Assembly (NCBI RefSeq): GCF_001704635.1
Contig: NZ_MAXF01000178.1
Span: 1-64,000 of the forward strand
DNA length: 64,000 nt
DNA from: Streptomyces sparsogenes
GTDB lineage: Bacteria; Actinomycetota; Actinomycetes; Streptomycetales; Streptomycetaceae
Direction: 5' to 3'
Positions 7,796-17,464 of the stretch are shown here, piece by piece; positions within the stretch are counted from its first letter, which is position 1; every line of letters begins with the position of its first letter. The notes under the pieces were generated by a model. The model was not told where the DNA came from. It did no database searches and saw only the letters and a program-made list of their open reading frames with translations. The translations under genes and the position numbers were made by a program.

Positions 7796-10498
7796 TCAGT
7801 GGTGGGCATGGCGGCGCTCCCGTCGGGCACGCAGGAGTCGATACGCGGCGGGCAGGGTCAGGGCGAGCAGCGCGGCGGCTCCGACGGCGGTGCCCAGGCG
7901 CAGGCCGGGCGGGCGGAAGGCGCAGTCGACGGAGGTGGCCGAGGTGTCGAGCTCGACCGCGAGCAGGCCGAGGTAGCCGTCGGCCGGGCGGTGCCGGCCG
8001 TCGCCCGCGGCGCACCGCCAGCCGGCGATGCGCGGGGCGGCGACCACGGCGATGCCCCGGGAGCCGGGCGGCAGCTTCGCCCGGATGCCGGTGTCGGAGA
8101 CGTGGACCTCGGTGGCTCCCTGGGCCCGGAGCCGGTCCACGGCGGCGCGCAGCCGCGCGGGGTCCAGGCAGCCGATGGACCCGGCGGGGACGGTGCCGCC
8201 CTTCTGGACGGTCAGCACCACCTCGACGCGCCCGGAGGCCGGGGCCGCGCCGAGCGGCTGCATGGGGGCGATCTTGGTGACCGGGTGGTCGCCCCGGAAG
8301 CCGACCGGGGGCCGGCCGGCGCCGCGCATCGCGGCGACGCCCCAGTAGTGCGGGGCCCACAGGAACACCTGGGAGTCGCGCGGGCAGGTGGCGGTCAGGA
8401 GCGCCTTCGGGCGGGACCGCTTGGTCGGCCCCGGGGGCAGCCGGTAGCCCCCGTCGGGGGTGCGGGCGGCGGGCCGGCCGTCCGCGCCGCGCACGGCGAC
8501 GTCGCGCGGCAGGGTGTACACCCGGGCCCCGAGCAGCAGTTCCTGGTTCCGGAACGGCGACGGGCCGAAGGCGGGCGGCCTCTTCGGGTCCGGCCGGAGG
8601 GTGACGAGGGGCGGTACGACCTGGCGGGTGACGTACGGCTCGGCGCCGGTCGGCGCCTGCCAGTCCTGATGCGGGTCGGGCGGGGAGTGGACGCGGGCGC
8701 CGACCGAGAAGATCGCGTCGGTGACCGGGTTGTCCAGGCTCTGCACGGACCGGCCGCGCGAGGTCCAGCCGCCGCCGAGGGCGGTCATGGTGCGGCTGAG
8801 CACATCGGAGGTGAGGCTGCTGTAGTACTGCGCGCCCTGCCCGCCGACCAGCAGCGGGTCGTTGCCGACGGTCTGCTCGCGACCCGGGTCCGTACGGTAG
8901 CGGGGCCAGCCGTCGGCCTCGGCGATCAGCTCGCTCTGCGTCCGCTGGCGCTGCCCCCAGGGGGCGTAGTCGTCCAGGTGGCCCAGGCGCAGCCGGTCGG
9001 CGACGGCCGTGGTGGCCGCGGACTGGCCCACCTGGGCGCCGATCAGCAGGACGACGGCGAGGGCGGCGGGCAGCGGATGGCGGTGCCGACGGGCGAGGCG
9101 GGCCAGCAGCAGGGCGGCCGCCACGGCCGCGACGCCGGCCAGCAGCAGCGGGTAGGTCCAGGGGCGGATCAGCTCGGTCGCCCGGGACGCGGCCGCCGCG
9201 ATCGCCGCCAGCAGGGCGCCCGCGGCCAGCAGCGGGCGCCGGCCTGGCATGCCGTGGGCGAAGGAGAGCCAGGCGGCGGTCACCAGCAGCCCGCCCAGCA
9301 CGAAGGTCTCCCGGTACTGGCTGCCGTTGGGCACGCTGAAGGCGTGCCAGGCCAGTTGGGTGGGCCCCCACTGCAGGGACAGCGTCACCGCCGCGACCAG
9401 CAGCGTCCAGCCGCCGCGCAGCCGCCTGGGGACCGCCGGGTTGAACGGGAGGGTGAGGGCGAGCAGCAGCGCCACGGTGTCGACGTAGACGGCCGGGCTG
9501 CTGAAGTTGTACGTGCCTGGCAGCAGCCGGGCCAGGACGTCCGTCCACGGCTTGGGCGTGAACTCCACGACCCGGCCCGGGTAGGCGTGCCGGGTGCCGA
9601 GGAAGACCACGGAGACCAGGGGCGCCGCGAGGCCCACGCCGAGCGCCAGGACGCCCGCCAGCCGCGCCACCGGCCGGCCCAGCGGCGCGAGGCGCCGCAG
9701 CGGCGGGCCGCCGCCGGGGGCGTGGTCCACCAACAGGCCGGTGAGCAGGATCAGCACGGCGCCGAGGGTGGCCATGTACGCCGTGTAGAAGTTGGCGACC
9801 CACACCAGCGCGACCGGCAGCGCGCCCAGCGCGAACCACCGGCCCGCCAGCGCCCGGTGGCCGACCAGGCACAGCAGCGGCAGCGCGATCAGCCCGTCCA
9901 GCCACATGGGGTTGTACGAGGCCTCGGCCAGGGACCAGCCGCACAGCGCGTACGAGGCGCCCAGCGCCCCCGCCGCCCACCACCGTCCCGGCCGCAGCGT
10001 CAGCAGCCACTGGGCCATCACCGCGCCGGCCGCGGCCGTCTTCAGCAGCGTGATCACGTACACCGCGAGGTCGATCCGGTCGCGCGGGAAGAGGGCGACG
10101 AGCAGGGCGAACGGGCTGCCGAGGTAGGTGCCGAGATCGGGCAGGAAGCTCGCGCCGTACCCGGACTGCCAGTTGAGGAACAGGCCGCCGGTGCCCCGGC
10201 CGTGCAGCAGGTCCCACAGGTGGGCGTGGAAGGGCACGAACTGGTTGCCCAGGTCGTTGACGCTCCGGGTCCTGGGTCCGAAGGGGAAGCAGCGGGCCAC
10301 GGCGTCGCCGAGGCAGAAGGCGGCCACCGCGACGAGCGCGGCGAGCGCGGCGGCCCGGGCGCGGACGCCGCGCGGGGCGCCGGGCGGCGCCCCGGGCGAG
10401 GCGTCCGGCGCGGGCGGCGCGCCGGACGTGCTCGGCTGGTCTTCCGGCTGGTCTTCCGGCGGGGTGCGGGCCGGTCGGCCGGTCATCAGCGATCGCAT
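7796..10498 (-). CDS. YfhO family membrane glycosyltransferase
   Basis: About 900 residues have many hydrophobic helices over the first 500 residues and a large extracytoplasmic region before a last helix (GTAVGAAALLALTLPAAYRLL). NQFVPFHAHLWDLLHG and FLNWQSGYGASFLPDLGTYLGSPF in the first loop are hallmarks of YfhO proteins (GT-C fold). In Bacillus, YfhO takes a sugar from the lipid carrier made by CsbB and flipped by GtcA and adds it to lipoteichoic acid. Here the same three components are consecutive genes. The acceptor in this organism is unknown, with wall teichoic acid or another polymer as candidates. The start is uncertain: ATG 10498 is preferred, while 10486 and 10600 are also in frame. 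Confidence 0.85.
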   Translation of the reverse strand: MRSLMTGRPARTPPEDQPEDQPSTSGAPPAPDASPGAPPGAPRGVRARAAALAALVAVAAFCLGDAVARCFPFGPRTRSVNDLGNQFVPFHAHLWDLLHGRGTGGLFLNWQSGYGASFLPDLGTYLGSPFALLVALFPRDRIDLAVYVITLLKTAAAGAVMAQWLLTLRPGRWWAAGALGASYALCGWSLAEASYNPMWLDGLIALPLLCLVGHRALAGRWFALGALPVALVWVANFYTAYMATLGAVLILLTGLLVDHAPGGGPPLRRLAPLGRPVARLAGVLALGVGLAAPLVSVVFLGTRHAYPGRVVEFTPKPWTDVLARLLPGTYNFSSPAVYVDTVALLLALTLPFNPAVPRRLRGGWTLLVAAVTLSLQWGPTQLAWHAFSVPNGSQYRETFVLGGLLVTAAWLSFAHGMPGRRPLLAAGALLAAIAAAASRATELIRPWTYPLLLAGVAAVAAALLLARLARRHRHPLPAALAVVLLIGAQVGQSAATTAVADRLRLGHLDDYAPWGQRQRTQSELIAEADGWPRYRTDPGREQTVGNDPLLVGGQGAQYYSSLTSDVLSRTMTALGGGWTSRGRSVQSLDNPVTDAIFSVGARVHSPPDPHQDWQAPTGAEPYVTRQVVPPLVTLRPDPKRPPAFGPSPFRNQELLLGARVYTLPRDVAVRGADGRPAARTPDGGYRLPPGPTKRSRPKALLTATCPRDSQVFLWAPHYWGVAAMRGAGRPPVGFRGDHPVTKIAPMQPLGAAPASGRVEVVLTVQKGGTVPAGSIGCLDPARLRAAVDRLRAQGATEVHVSDTGIRAKLPPGSRGIAVVAAPRIAGWRCAAGDGRHRPADGYLGLLAVELDTSATSVDCAFRPPGLRLGTAVGAAALLALTLPAAYRLLRARRERRHAHH

Positions 10499-10765
10499 GG
10501 AATTCGTCAGGATTCCGTTCCGGTGGACGGCGTGAATTTCGGCTGCACGCCGCAGTGGACCTCGCGCGACTCCCCCAAATGGAATGTGTGGCGCGTTCAT
10601 TCAGCCTGTTTGACCCTGCGAATCCGCGATTGGTTGCCCCGCGGTCCGGGGAATTTACAAACAGATGGGATGGCCCCTGGAATTAATCCTTCGGATTTCC
10701 CGTATTCACCTTCCCGACGGTGAACGGCCACGCGTGGGCGCGAGTTCACCGGCCCGGGCCCGCGG

Positions 10766-13700
10766 TCAGTCGGCGGTCAGCCGCCGGCCGCCCGGCGGGC
10801 CCCCGCCGAGGTCGAGTCCCATGTGCTCGGCGAGCCCGGCCGCCAGCCCCGCCACCGTCGGGTGCTGCCAGACGAAGTTGGCGGCGAGCCTGACGCCCAG
10901 GGCGGATTCGAGCCGTACGCGCAGCTCCATGGCCAGCAGGGAGTCGAAGCCGAGGGCCTTCAGCGAGGTCTGCGGGTCCAGCGTGGGGCCGCTGAGCCGC
11001 AGCACCGTGCGGATGTGGTCGCCCAGGTACGCCTCCAGGGCCGAGCGCCGGGCCAGGCCCGCGGGGAGGGCGGTCAGCCGGGCGCGGATGTCGGCCGTGT
11101 CGGCCGTGTCGTCGGTGCCGGCGGTGCCGGGCACGTCGCCCGCGTTCCGCGCGCCGTCGGCCTCGCCGGGGTGGCCGGCGTCGGCGGGGGCCAGCCGGCT
11201 GAAGAACGGGGACCGCCGGGCGGCCGCCGGGATCCAGGTGCCCGGCTCGCCGGGGATCACCCCGGTGTGCACCCGCCCATGCCCCAGGAGGGCGCCGAGC
11301 GCCCGCAGGCCCCGGTCGGTGGGGATGGTCGCGTAGCCGCGGCGGGCGAAGTCGGTGGCGGCGCCGGTCTCGCCCCACGGGCCCCAGGCGACCGCCAGGG
11401 TGGGCAGCCCGCGCGCCGAGCGCCAGGCGGCGAACCCGTCCAGCCAGGCGTTCGCGGCGGCGTACGCGCCCTGGCCGGGGTTGCCCAGCAGGGCGGCCAT
11501 CGAGGAGTACACCGCGAACCAGTCGAGCGCGTGCCCGGCGGTGGCCTGGTGCAGCCGCCAGGCGCCGGTGGCCTTGGGCGCCCACACCCGGCGCAGTTGG
11601 TCGTCGCGGATGTTGGTGATCGCCGCGTCGTCCAGGACCATGGCGCTGTGCACCACGCCGCGCAGCGGTGTGCCGTCCGCGGTGGCGGTGGCCACCAGGC
11701 GCTCGGCGGTGCCGGGTCGGGCGATGTCGCCGAGCACCACGCTGACCCGGGTCCCGGCGGCGGACAGTTCGCCGAGTGCCCGCGCGGTGGCGGCCGTGGG
11801 GGCGGTGCGGCCGCCCAGCACCAGGTGTCCGGCGCCCTGGGCCGCGAGCCAGCGGGCGGTGGCCAGGCCCAGGCCGCGCAGCCCGCCGGTGACCACGTAC
11901 GCCGCGCCCTCGCGCACCGGCCGCGGCCCGTCGGGCAGCACGGCGCCGGTCTCGCCCTCCTCGGGCACGGTCAGCACCAGCTTCCCGAGGTGGCCGGCCC
12001 CGGCCATCAGCCGGAACGCGTCGGTGGCCGCCGACAGCGGGAACGCCGTGCACCGCAGCGGCCCCAGCCGCCCCGCGGCGAGCTCGGCGAGCACCTCGCG
12101 CAGCGCGGCGGTGAACTCGGCGGGGCGCTCGCGCCACAGCTCGCCCAGGTCCACGGTGCTCAGGGTGATGTTGTGGCGCAGCGGGGCCAGGCCCAGCGGG
12201 GCGTCGGAGAGGATGTCCCGCACGCCCAGTTCGACGAAGCGGCCGAACGGCCGCAGCGCTTCGAGCCCGGCCCGGATCGCCGCCCCGGACAGCGAGTTGA
12301 GGACGACGTCGACGCCCTGGCCTCCGGTCGCCGCCCTGGTCTGCGCGAGGAAGTCCAGCGAGCGGGAGTCCATCACCTGGGCGATGCCCATGCCGCGCAG
12401 ACAGCGCCGCTTGTCCTCGCTGCCCGCGGTGGCCAGCACCTCGGCGCCCAGCAGCCGGGCCACCGCGACGGCGGCCAGGCCGGTGCCGCCGGTGGCCGAG
12501 TGGATCAGCACCCGCTCCCCGGGGGCCAGCCGGGCGACGTGGCGCAGGGCGTACCAGGCGGTGAGGAACGCGATGGGCAGCCCGGCCGCGGTGGCCGGGT
12601 CCATCCCGGCCGGGGCGGGGACGGCCACCTCGGCGGGGACGACGGTGAACGAGCCGAACGCGCCGCCGTTCACATCGGCGGCCACCACCCGGTCGCCGAC
12701 GGCGGGGCGGGTCACGCCCGTCCCGACGGCGGTCACCTCGCCCGCGCACTCGAAGCCGATCCGGTAGCGGACGTCGCCGTCGCCGGGGATCAGCCCCATG
12801 GCGGTGAGGACGTCACGGAAGTTCAGCCCGGCCGCGCTCACGCGCAGTTCCACCTCGCCGGGCCCCGGCCGGCGCCGCCCGGTGGCGGCGAGCTCCAGGC
12901 TGCCCAGGTCCCCCAGCCGGCCCGCCCGCAGCCGGAAGCCGTCCGCGCCGTAGCGCACGGTGCGGGTGGTGGCCGCGGCGCGTTCGGCGTCCGTGAGCGG
13001 CGCGTATGCCAGCCGGGCGGTGTGGCGGGTGGCGCCGCGCAGGGCCACCTCGTCCTCCACGGCCTGCTCCTCGACTGCCTCGGAGGCCTCGGGGGCCTCG
13101 GGGGCCTCGGCGGCCTCGTCCTCGGGGGCGCCGGCGAGGAGTTCAGCGGCGAGGTCCGCCGGCCAGGTGTGCTCCGCCCCGGCATCGGCCCCGGCATCGG
13201 CGTCGGCATGGGCTCCGGCGGTGGGCGCGGTGTCGACCAGGGTGGCCCGCATCCTGGGGTGTTCGAGGGCGAGCACCCGTACCAGCCCGCGCAGGGAGCT
13301 CTGCGCCGGGTCGGCCACCTCCCCGGGCGCCACGGCCCGGGCGCCGCGGGTGACCACGTACAGGCGGGGCGGCTCCGCCGCGTGGGCGGCGATCGCCTGC
13401 GCGGCGCCGAGCGCCCTGCGGGTGCGTCGCAGGGCCTCCGCGCCCGGGTCGGCGGCGTCGCCCGCGCCGCACAGCAGCACCACGGCCGTGGTGTCGCCCC
13501 GGGCCAGGCGGCCGGCCATGGCCTCCCGGCAGGCCTCGAGGCGGCGGTCCCGCGCCGGCCAGGCCCAGGGCGCGGCCCGCGCCCCGGCCGCGCGCAGCGC
13601 CCCGGCCAGTTCGCGCGCGGAGGGGTCCGGGCCGCCCTCGCCGACGACCAGCCACTCCCCCGCCCGCCCGGTGGCCGCGGGCTCCGGCCGGGCGGCGCGG

Positions 13701-16700
13701 TGCCAGCCGGTCTCCAGGAACCAGTGGTCGGCCTCCGGCGCCTCGGGGGCGGTGTGGCGCACCAGCCGCAGTCCGTCGACGGCCAGGACCGGTCTGCCCG
13801 TCCCGTCGAGCAGCCGGATGTGCCCGAGGAGCGTGTCGGCCGTGTTCTCGACGACGCGGGCGTGGCAGTACACCGCGGCGGCGGGGTCGCCGAGGACCCG
13901 CACGGTGCGGATCCGCACGGGCAGGATCAGCCCGTGGCCGTTCTCGTGGAGCAGCGCCGCCGCGAGGAGTTGGGCGCACAGGTCGACGAGGACGGGGTGG
14001 ACGCGCAGCGCGTGGGCCGGGGTGCGCGCGGCCTCGGGCAGCCGGATCCGCGCCCAGAAACTGTCGCCGCGGCGGGAGGCGTGCATCCGGGTGATCCCGG
14101 TGAACGCCGGCCCGTGCCGCACACCTCGGGCCCGCATGCGGGCGTAGAGGTCGGCCGGTCGGAGGGGGACCGGGTGGCGCAGGGCGAGGGTTTCCACAGA
14201 CGCGGCGCGGGACTTGGGCGGTACGGCCAGCCGGCGCGCCACCGCGGTGGACTGCCGGGTCCAGGAGCCGTCGTCGCCTCGCCCGAAGATCTCGCAGTCG
14301 GCGCGGTCGGCGGCGGCCAGGGTGAGGGTGGTGCCGATGTCGGTGTGCGCGGCCAGCCGCAGCGGCTCCCGGAAGCGCACATCGGTGATCTCGACCTCGG
14401 TGGGCCGGGCGTCGAAGACCTCGCAGGCGGTGGTGAGCGCGAGGGCGTAGTGGGCGGCCCCGGGGAGCACGGGGGCGCCGTGGATCCGGTGGTCGTCCAG
14501 CCAGGGCAGGGTGGCGGTGCCGACCCGGGCGTGCCAGGTGTGCCGGACCGGTTCGCCGGGCACCTCGGTGTGGCCGCCGGGCAGCGGGCCGGGCGCGGGT
14601 GCCGGGGACGCCCCGGGTGCGGCCGGGAGGGCGGGGGCGGTCCAGTGGCGTTTGCGGTCGAAGGTGAGGGTGGGGACGTCGGCGAGGGCGGTACGCGGGC
14701 ACAGCCGCGACCAGTCCACGGGGACGCCCGCGCAGTGCAGGGCGGCCAGTTGGGTGCGGAAGGTGGCCGTCTCGTCCTCGTCGCGGCGCAGGGTGGGCAG
14801 CACGACCGGGGCCCCGGCCGGTCCGGCCGTCCCGGCGGGGCCGGCCAGGTCTTCCAGGCAGCGGCTGACGGAGTGGGTGACGACGGGGTGCGGGGCGATC
14901 TCGACGTACACCAGGTGGCGGTCGGCCGCGGCGGCGGCGACGGCGGTGGCGAACCGGACCGGGCGGCGCAGATTGGCGCACCAGTAGTCGGCGTCGAAGG
15001 CGGGGGCGGTGCGCGGATCGTCCAGCACCGTGGAGTAGAACGGCACGCGCGGCCGGCGGGGCGTCAGGTCGGTGAGGGCGGCGCGCAGATCGGCCAGGAG
15101 CGGTTCGACGTGCGGGGAGTGGGAGGCGACGTCCACCGCGACCAGGGCGGCCGGGATGCCGCGCGCCTCCCAGCCGGCGACCAGGCGCTCCAGCGGCTCG
15201 GTGTCCCCGGCCACGACCGTGGCGTCGGGCGCGGCCATGACCGCGACCGTGACCGCGCCGGCGGCTCCCGGGGCCTCTCGTCGGGCGTCTCGTCCGGCGC
15301 CCGGTCCGCCGCCGAGGCGGGCGTCGAGTTCGGCCTGGACCTCGTCGGCGCCCAGGCCCACGGTGGCCATCGCGCCCCGCCCGGCGACGCGGGTCAACAG
15401 CGCGGAGCGGCGGCAGATCACCCGTACCCCGTCGGCGAGGGACAGCGCCCCGGCCACCACCGCGGCGGCGACCTCTCCCATGGAGTGTCCGATGACCGCG
15501 GCGGGTTCCACACCGTACGCGCGCCAGGCCGCGGCGAGCGCGGTCTGCAGGGCGAACAGCACGGGCTGGACCCGTGCGCAGCCGGTCACCGGCTCGCCGG
15601 AGCGCACCACGTCCAGCACCGAGAACCCGGCCTCGGCGGCGATCAGTTCGTCGGCCCCGGCGAGCGCGGCGGCGAAGGCGGGTTCGTGCTCCAGCAGGCC
15701 GCGCCCCATGCCGGGCCACTGCGAGCCCTGGCCGGAGAACACCCACACCGGCCGCCGGGCCACCGCGGCCCCCACCTCGCCGGTCACCGCGGCGGGGTGG
15801 GCCCGCCCCGCCTGTGACGCGCGTAGAACTCGCACGAGTCCGTCCCGCGACGCCGTGGTGACGGCCAGCCGTCCGCGGCCGTGGCTCCGCCGCAGGGCCA
15901 GGGTGTGGGCGATGTCGCCCAGCGGTACGGCCGCGCCGTCGCCCTCGAGCCAGTCCGCGAGCCGCCCCGCGGCGGCCGGCAGCGCGGCCCGGGAGCCCGC
16001 CGGCACCAGGAAGACCAGGGGCGTGGCGCGCCGCTCCCGTCGCGGTGTCCGAGTCCGCCGGCGGGCCGCGGTGGCCGGCGGCTCCTCCAGCAGCACATGG
16101 GCGTTGGTCCCGGAGAACCCGAAGGAGGACACGGCGGCCAGCCGTGCGGGCGTGTCCACCGGCCAACCCGTCGGCTCGGTGGGCACGAACAGACGGGTGG
16201 CGCCGGGGTTCTCGATGGCCGGGTTCCAGCGGGTGAAGTGCAGGTTGGGCGGGATGGTGCCGTGCCCGAGGCACAGCACCGCCTTGATCAGCCCGGCCAC
16301 CCCGGCGGCGGGCTCCAGGTGGCCCAGGTTGGTCTTGACCGACGCCAGCGCGCACCGGCCGGGGCCGGCCCCGTACACCTCGGCGAGGCCGGCGAACTCC
16401 ACCGGGTCGCCCACCGGGGTGCCGGTGCCGTGTGCCTCGATCATCCCCACGTCGCGCGGGTCGACCCCGGCCCGGGCCAGCGCCTTCTGGTACAGGGCGC
16501 GCTGGGCGGTGGCCGAGGGCGCGGCCAGGCCGTCGGACCGGCCGTCCTGGTTGACGGCGGAGCCGCGCAGCACCGCCAGGATCCGGTCGCCGTCCCGGAC
16601 GGCGTCGGCGAGGCGTTTGAGCACCACGATCCCGCAGCCCTCGCCGCGTACGAATCCGTCGGCGGCGGCGTCGAAGGAGTGGCAGTGGCCGCTGCGCGAG

Positions 16701-17398
16701 AGCATGCCCATCCGGGTGAAGGCGCGCGTGGTCCTGTCGTCGAACATCAGCGTGACCCCGCCGGCCAGGGCGAGGTCGCACTCCCCCGCGCGCAGCGCCT
16801 GGGCGGCGAGGTGCACCGCGACCAGCGAGGAGGAGCAGGCCGTGTCCAGGGCCACGCACGGGCCGTGCAGGCCCAGCAGATAGGAGATCCGGCCCGCCGC
16901 CACGCACCGCCCGTTGGCCAGGACCGAGCCCTCGTGTTCGTACGGCTGCCGGTCGAGGCAGGCCGTGTAGTCCTCGTAACTGAGGCCCGTGAAGACGCCG
17001 GTGGAGGTGCCGGCCAGCCGCTCCGGTGGCGTCCCGGCGTGTTCCAGGGCCTCCCAGGCCACCTCCAGCAGCAGTCGGTGCTGGGGGTCGAGGATGTCCG
17101 CCTCGCGGCCGGAGACGCCGAAGAAGTCGGCGTCGAAGCCGGAGACATCGCGCAGGTAGCCGCCGCGCACGGGCGCCACGGTGCCGTCCGCCGGCCCCGG
17201 GGCGGCGGGGGGCCGGGCGCCGTCCGGCGTCCACAGCCGCGCCCGCTCGGCCGGCGGGTCCCCGAGCGCCTCCCGCCCCTCCGTCAGCAGCCGCCACAGG
17301 GCGGCGGGCGAGTCGACGCCCCCGGGGAACCGGCAGCCCGCGCCGATCACCGCGATACGGCCGGGAGGGCGACGGGATATGCGTGTGTGCTGGCTCAT
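10766..17398 (-). CDS. Type I polyketide synthase, single reducing module KS-AT-DH-ER-KR-ACP
   Basis: The protein has 2,210 residues. The KS (14-435) has DTACSSSL with Cys188, EAHGTGT with His323 and KTNLGH with His360. The AT (about 550-870) has GHSMGE with Ser639 and VASH, the latter leaning to methylmalonyl-CoA. The DH (about 1010-1270) has HRIHGAPVLP (H-x3-G-x4-P) and DLCAQ. The ER has HSATGGTGLAAVAVARLLGA. The KR has VVTGGLRGLGLATARWLA, LDD (B-type) and YAAANAW. The ACP has LGFDSLLAMELR. There is no thioesterase, methyltransferase or docking region. A fully reducing lone module usually works iteratively, giving a fatty-acid-like or methyl-branched chain. GGAG lies seven bases before the ATG. 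It follows the stand-alone ketosynthase gene by 66 bp on the same strand and is probably co-transcribed. Confidence 0.95.
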   Translation of the reverse strand: MSQHTRISRRPPGRIAVIGAGCRFPGGVDSPAALWRLLTEGREALGDPPAERARLWTPDGARPPAAPGPADGTVAPVRGGYLRDVSGFDADFFGVSGREADILDPQHRLLLEVAWEALEHAGTPPERLAGTSTGVFTGLSYEDYTACLDRQPYEHEGSVLANGRCVAAGRISYLLGLHGPCVALDTACSSSLVAVHLAAQALRAGECDLALAGGVTLMFDDRTTRAFTRMGMLSRSGHCHSFDAAADGFVRGEGCGIVVLKRLADAVRDGDRILAVLRGSAVNQDGRSDGLAAPSATAQRALYQKALARAGVDPRDVGMIEAHGTGTPVGDPVEFAGLAEVYGAGPGRCALASVKTNLGHLEPAAGVAGLIKAVLCLGHGTIPPNLHFTRWNPAIENPGATRLFVPTEPTGWPVDTPARLAAVSSFGFSGTNAHVLLEEPPATAARRRTRTPRRERRATPLVFLVPAGSRAALPAAAGRLADWLEGDGAAVPLGDIAHTLALRRSHGRGRLAVTTASRDGLVRVLRASQAGRAHPAAVTGEVGAAVARRPVWVFSGQGSQWPGMGRGLLEHEPAFAAALAGADELIAAEAGFSVLDVVRSGEPVTGCARVQPVLFALQTALAAAWRAYGVEPAAVIGHSMGEVAAAVVAGALSLADGVRVICRRSALLTRVAGRGAMATVGLGADEVQAELDARLGGGPGAGRDARREAPGAAGAVTVAVMAAPDATVVAGDTEPLERLVAGWEARGIPAALVAVDVASHSPHVEPLLADLRAALTDLTPRRPRVPFYSTVLDDPRTAPAFDADYWCANLRRPVRFATAVAAAAADRHLVYVEIAPHPVVTHSVSRCLEDLAGPAGTAGPAGAPVVLPTLRRDEDETATFRTQLAALHCAGVPVDWSRLCPRTALADVPTLTFDRKRHWTAPALPAAPGASPAPAPGPLPGGHTEVPGEPVRHTWHARVGTATLPWLDDHRIHGAPVLPGAAHYALALTTACEVFDARPTEVEITDVRFREPLRLAAHTDIGTTLTLAAADRADCEIFGRGDDGSWTRQSTAVARRLAVPPKSRAASVETLALRHPVPLRPADLYARMRARGVRHGPAFTGITRMHASRRGDSFWARIRLPEAARTPAHALRVHPVLVDLCAQLLAAALLHENGHGLILPVRIRTVRVLGDPAAAVYCHARVVENTADTLLGHIRLLDGTGRPVLAVDGLRLVRHTAPEAPEADHWFLETGWHRAARPEPAATGRAGEWLVVGEGGPDPSARELAGALRAAGARAAPWAWPARDRRLEACREAMAGRLARGDTTAVVLLCGAGDAADPGAEALRRTRRALGAAQAIAAHAAEPPRLYVVTRGARAVAPGEVADPAQSSLRGLVRVLALEHPRMRATLVDTAPTAGAHADADAGADAGAEHTWPADLAAELLAGAPEDEAAEAPEAPEASEAVEEQAVEDEVALRGATRHTARLAYAPLTDAERAAATTRTVRYGADGFRLRAGRLGDLGSLELAATGRRRPGPGEVELRVSAAGLNFRDVLTAMGLIPGDGDVRYRIGFECAGEVTAVGTGVTRPAVGDRVVAADVNGGAFGSFTVVPAEVAVPAPAGMDPATAAGLPIAFLTAWYALRHVARLAPGERVLIHSATGGTGLAAVAVARLLGAEVLATAGSEDKRRCLRGMGIAQVMDSRSLDFLAQTRAATGGQGVDVVLNSLSGAAIRAGLEALRPFGRFVELGVRDILSDAPLGLAPLRHNITLSTVDLGELWRERPAEFTAALREVLAELAAGRLGPLRCTAFPLSAATDAFRLMAGAGHLGKLVLTVPEEGETGAVLPDGPRPVREGAAYVVTGGLRGLGLATARWLAAQGAGHLVLGGRTAPTAATARALGELSAAGTRVSVVLGDIARPGTAERLVATATADGTPLRGVVHSAMVLDDAAITNIRDDQLRRVWAPKATGAWRLHQATAGHALDWFAVYSSMAALLGNPGQGAYAAANAWLDGFAAWRSARGLPTLAVAWGPWGETGAATDFARRGYATIPTDRGLRALGALLGHGRVHTGVIPGEPGTWIPAAARRSPFFSRLAPADAGHPGEADGARNAGDVPGTAGTDDTADTADIRARLTALPAGLARRSALEAYLGDHIRTVLRLSGPTLDPQTSLKALGFDSLLAMELRVRLESALGVRLAANFVWQHPTVAGLAAGLAEHMGLDLGGGPPGGRRLTAD

Positions 17399-17464
17399 CG
17401 GGATCTCCGAGGATGGTGCGACGGCCGGGTCAGCCGTGGGGGTGGTTCCGCGCGGGCACCGGCA

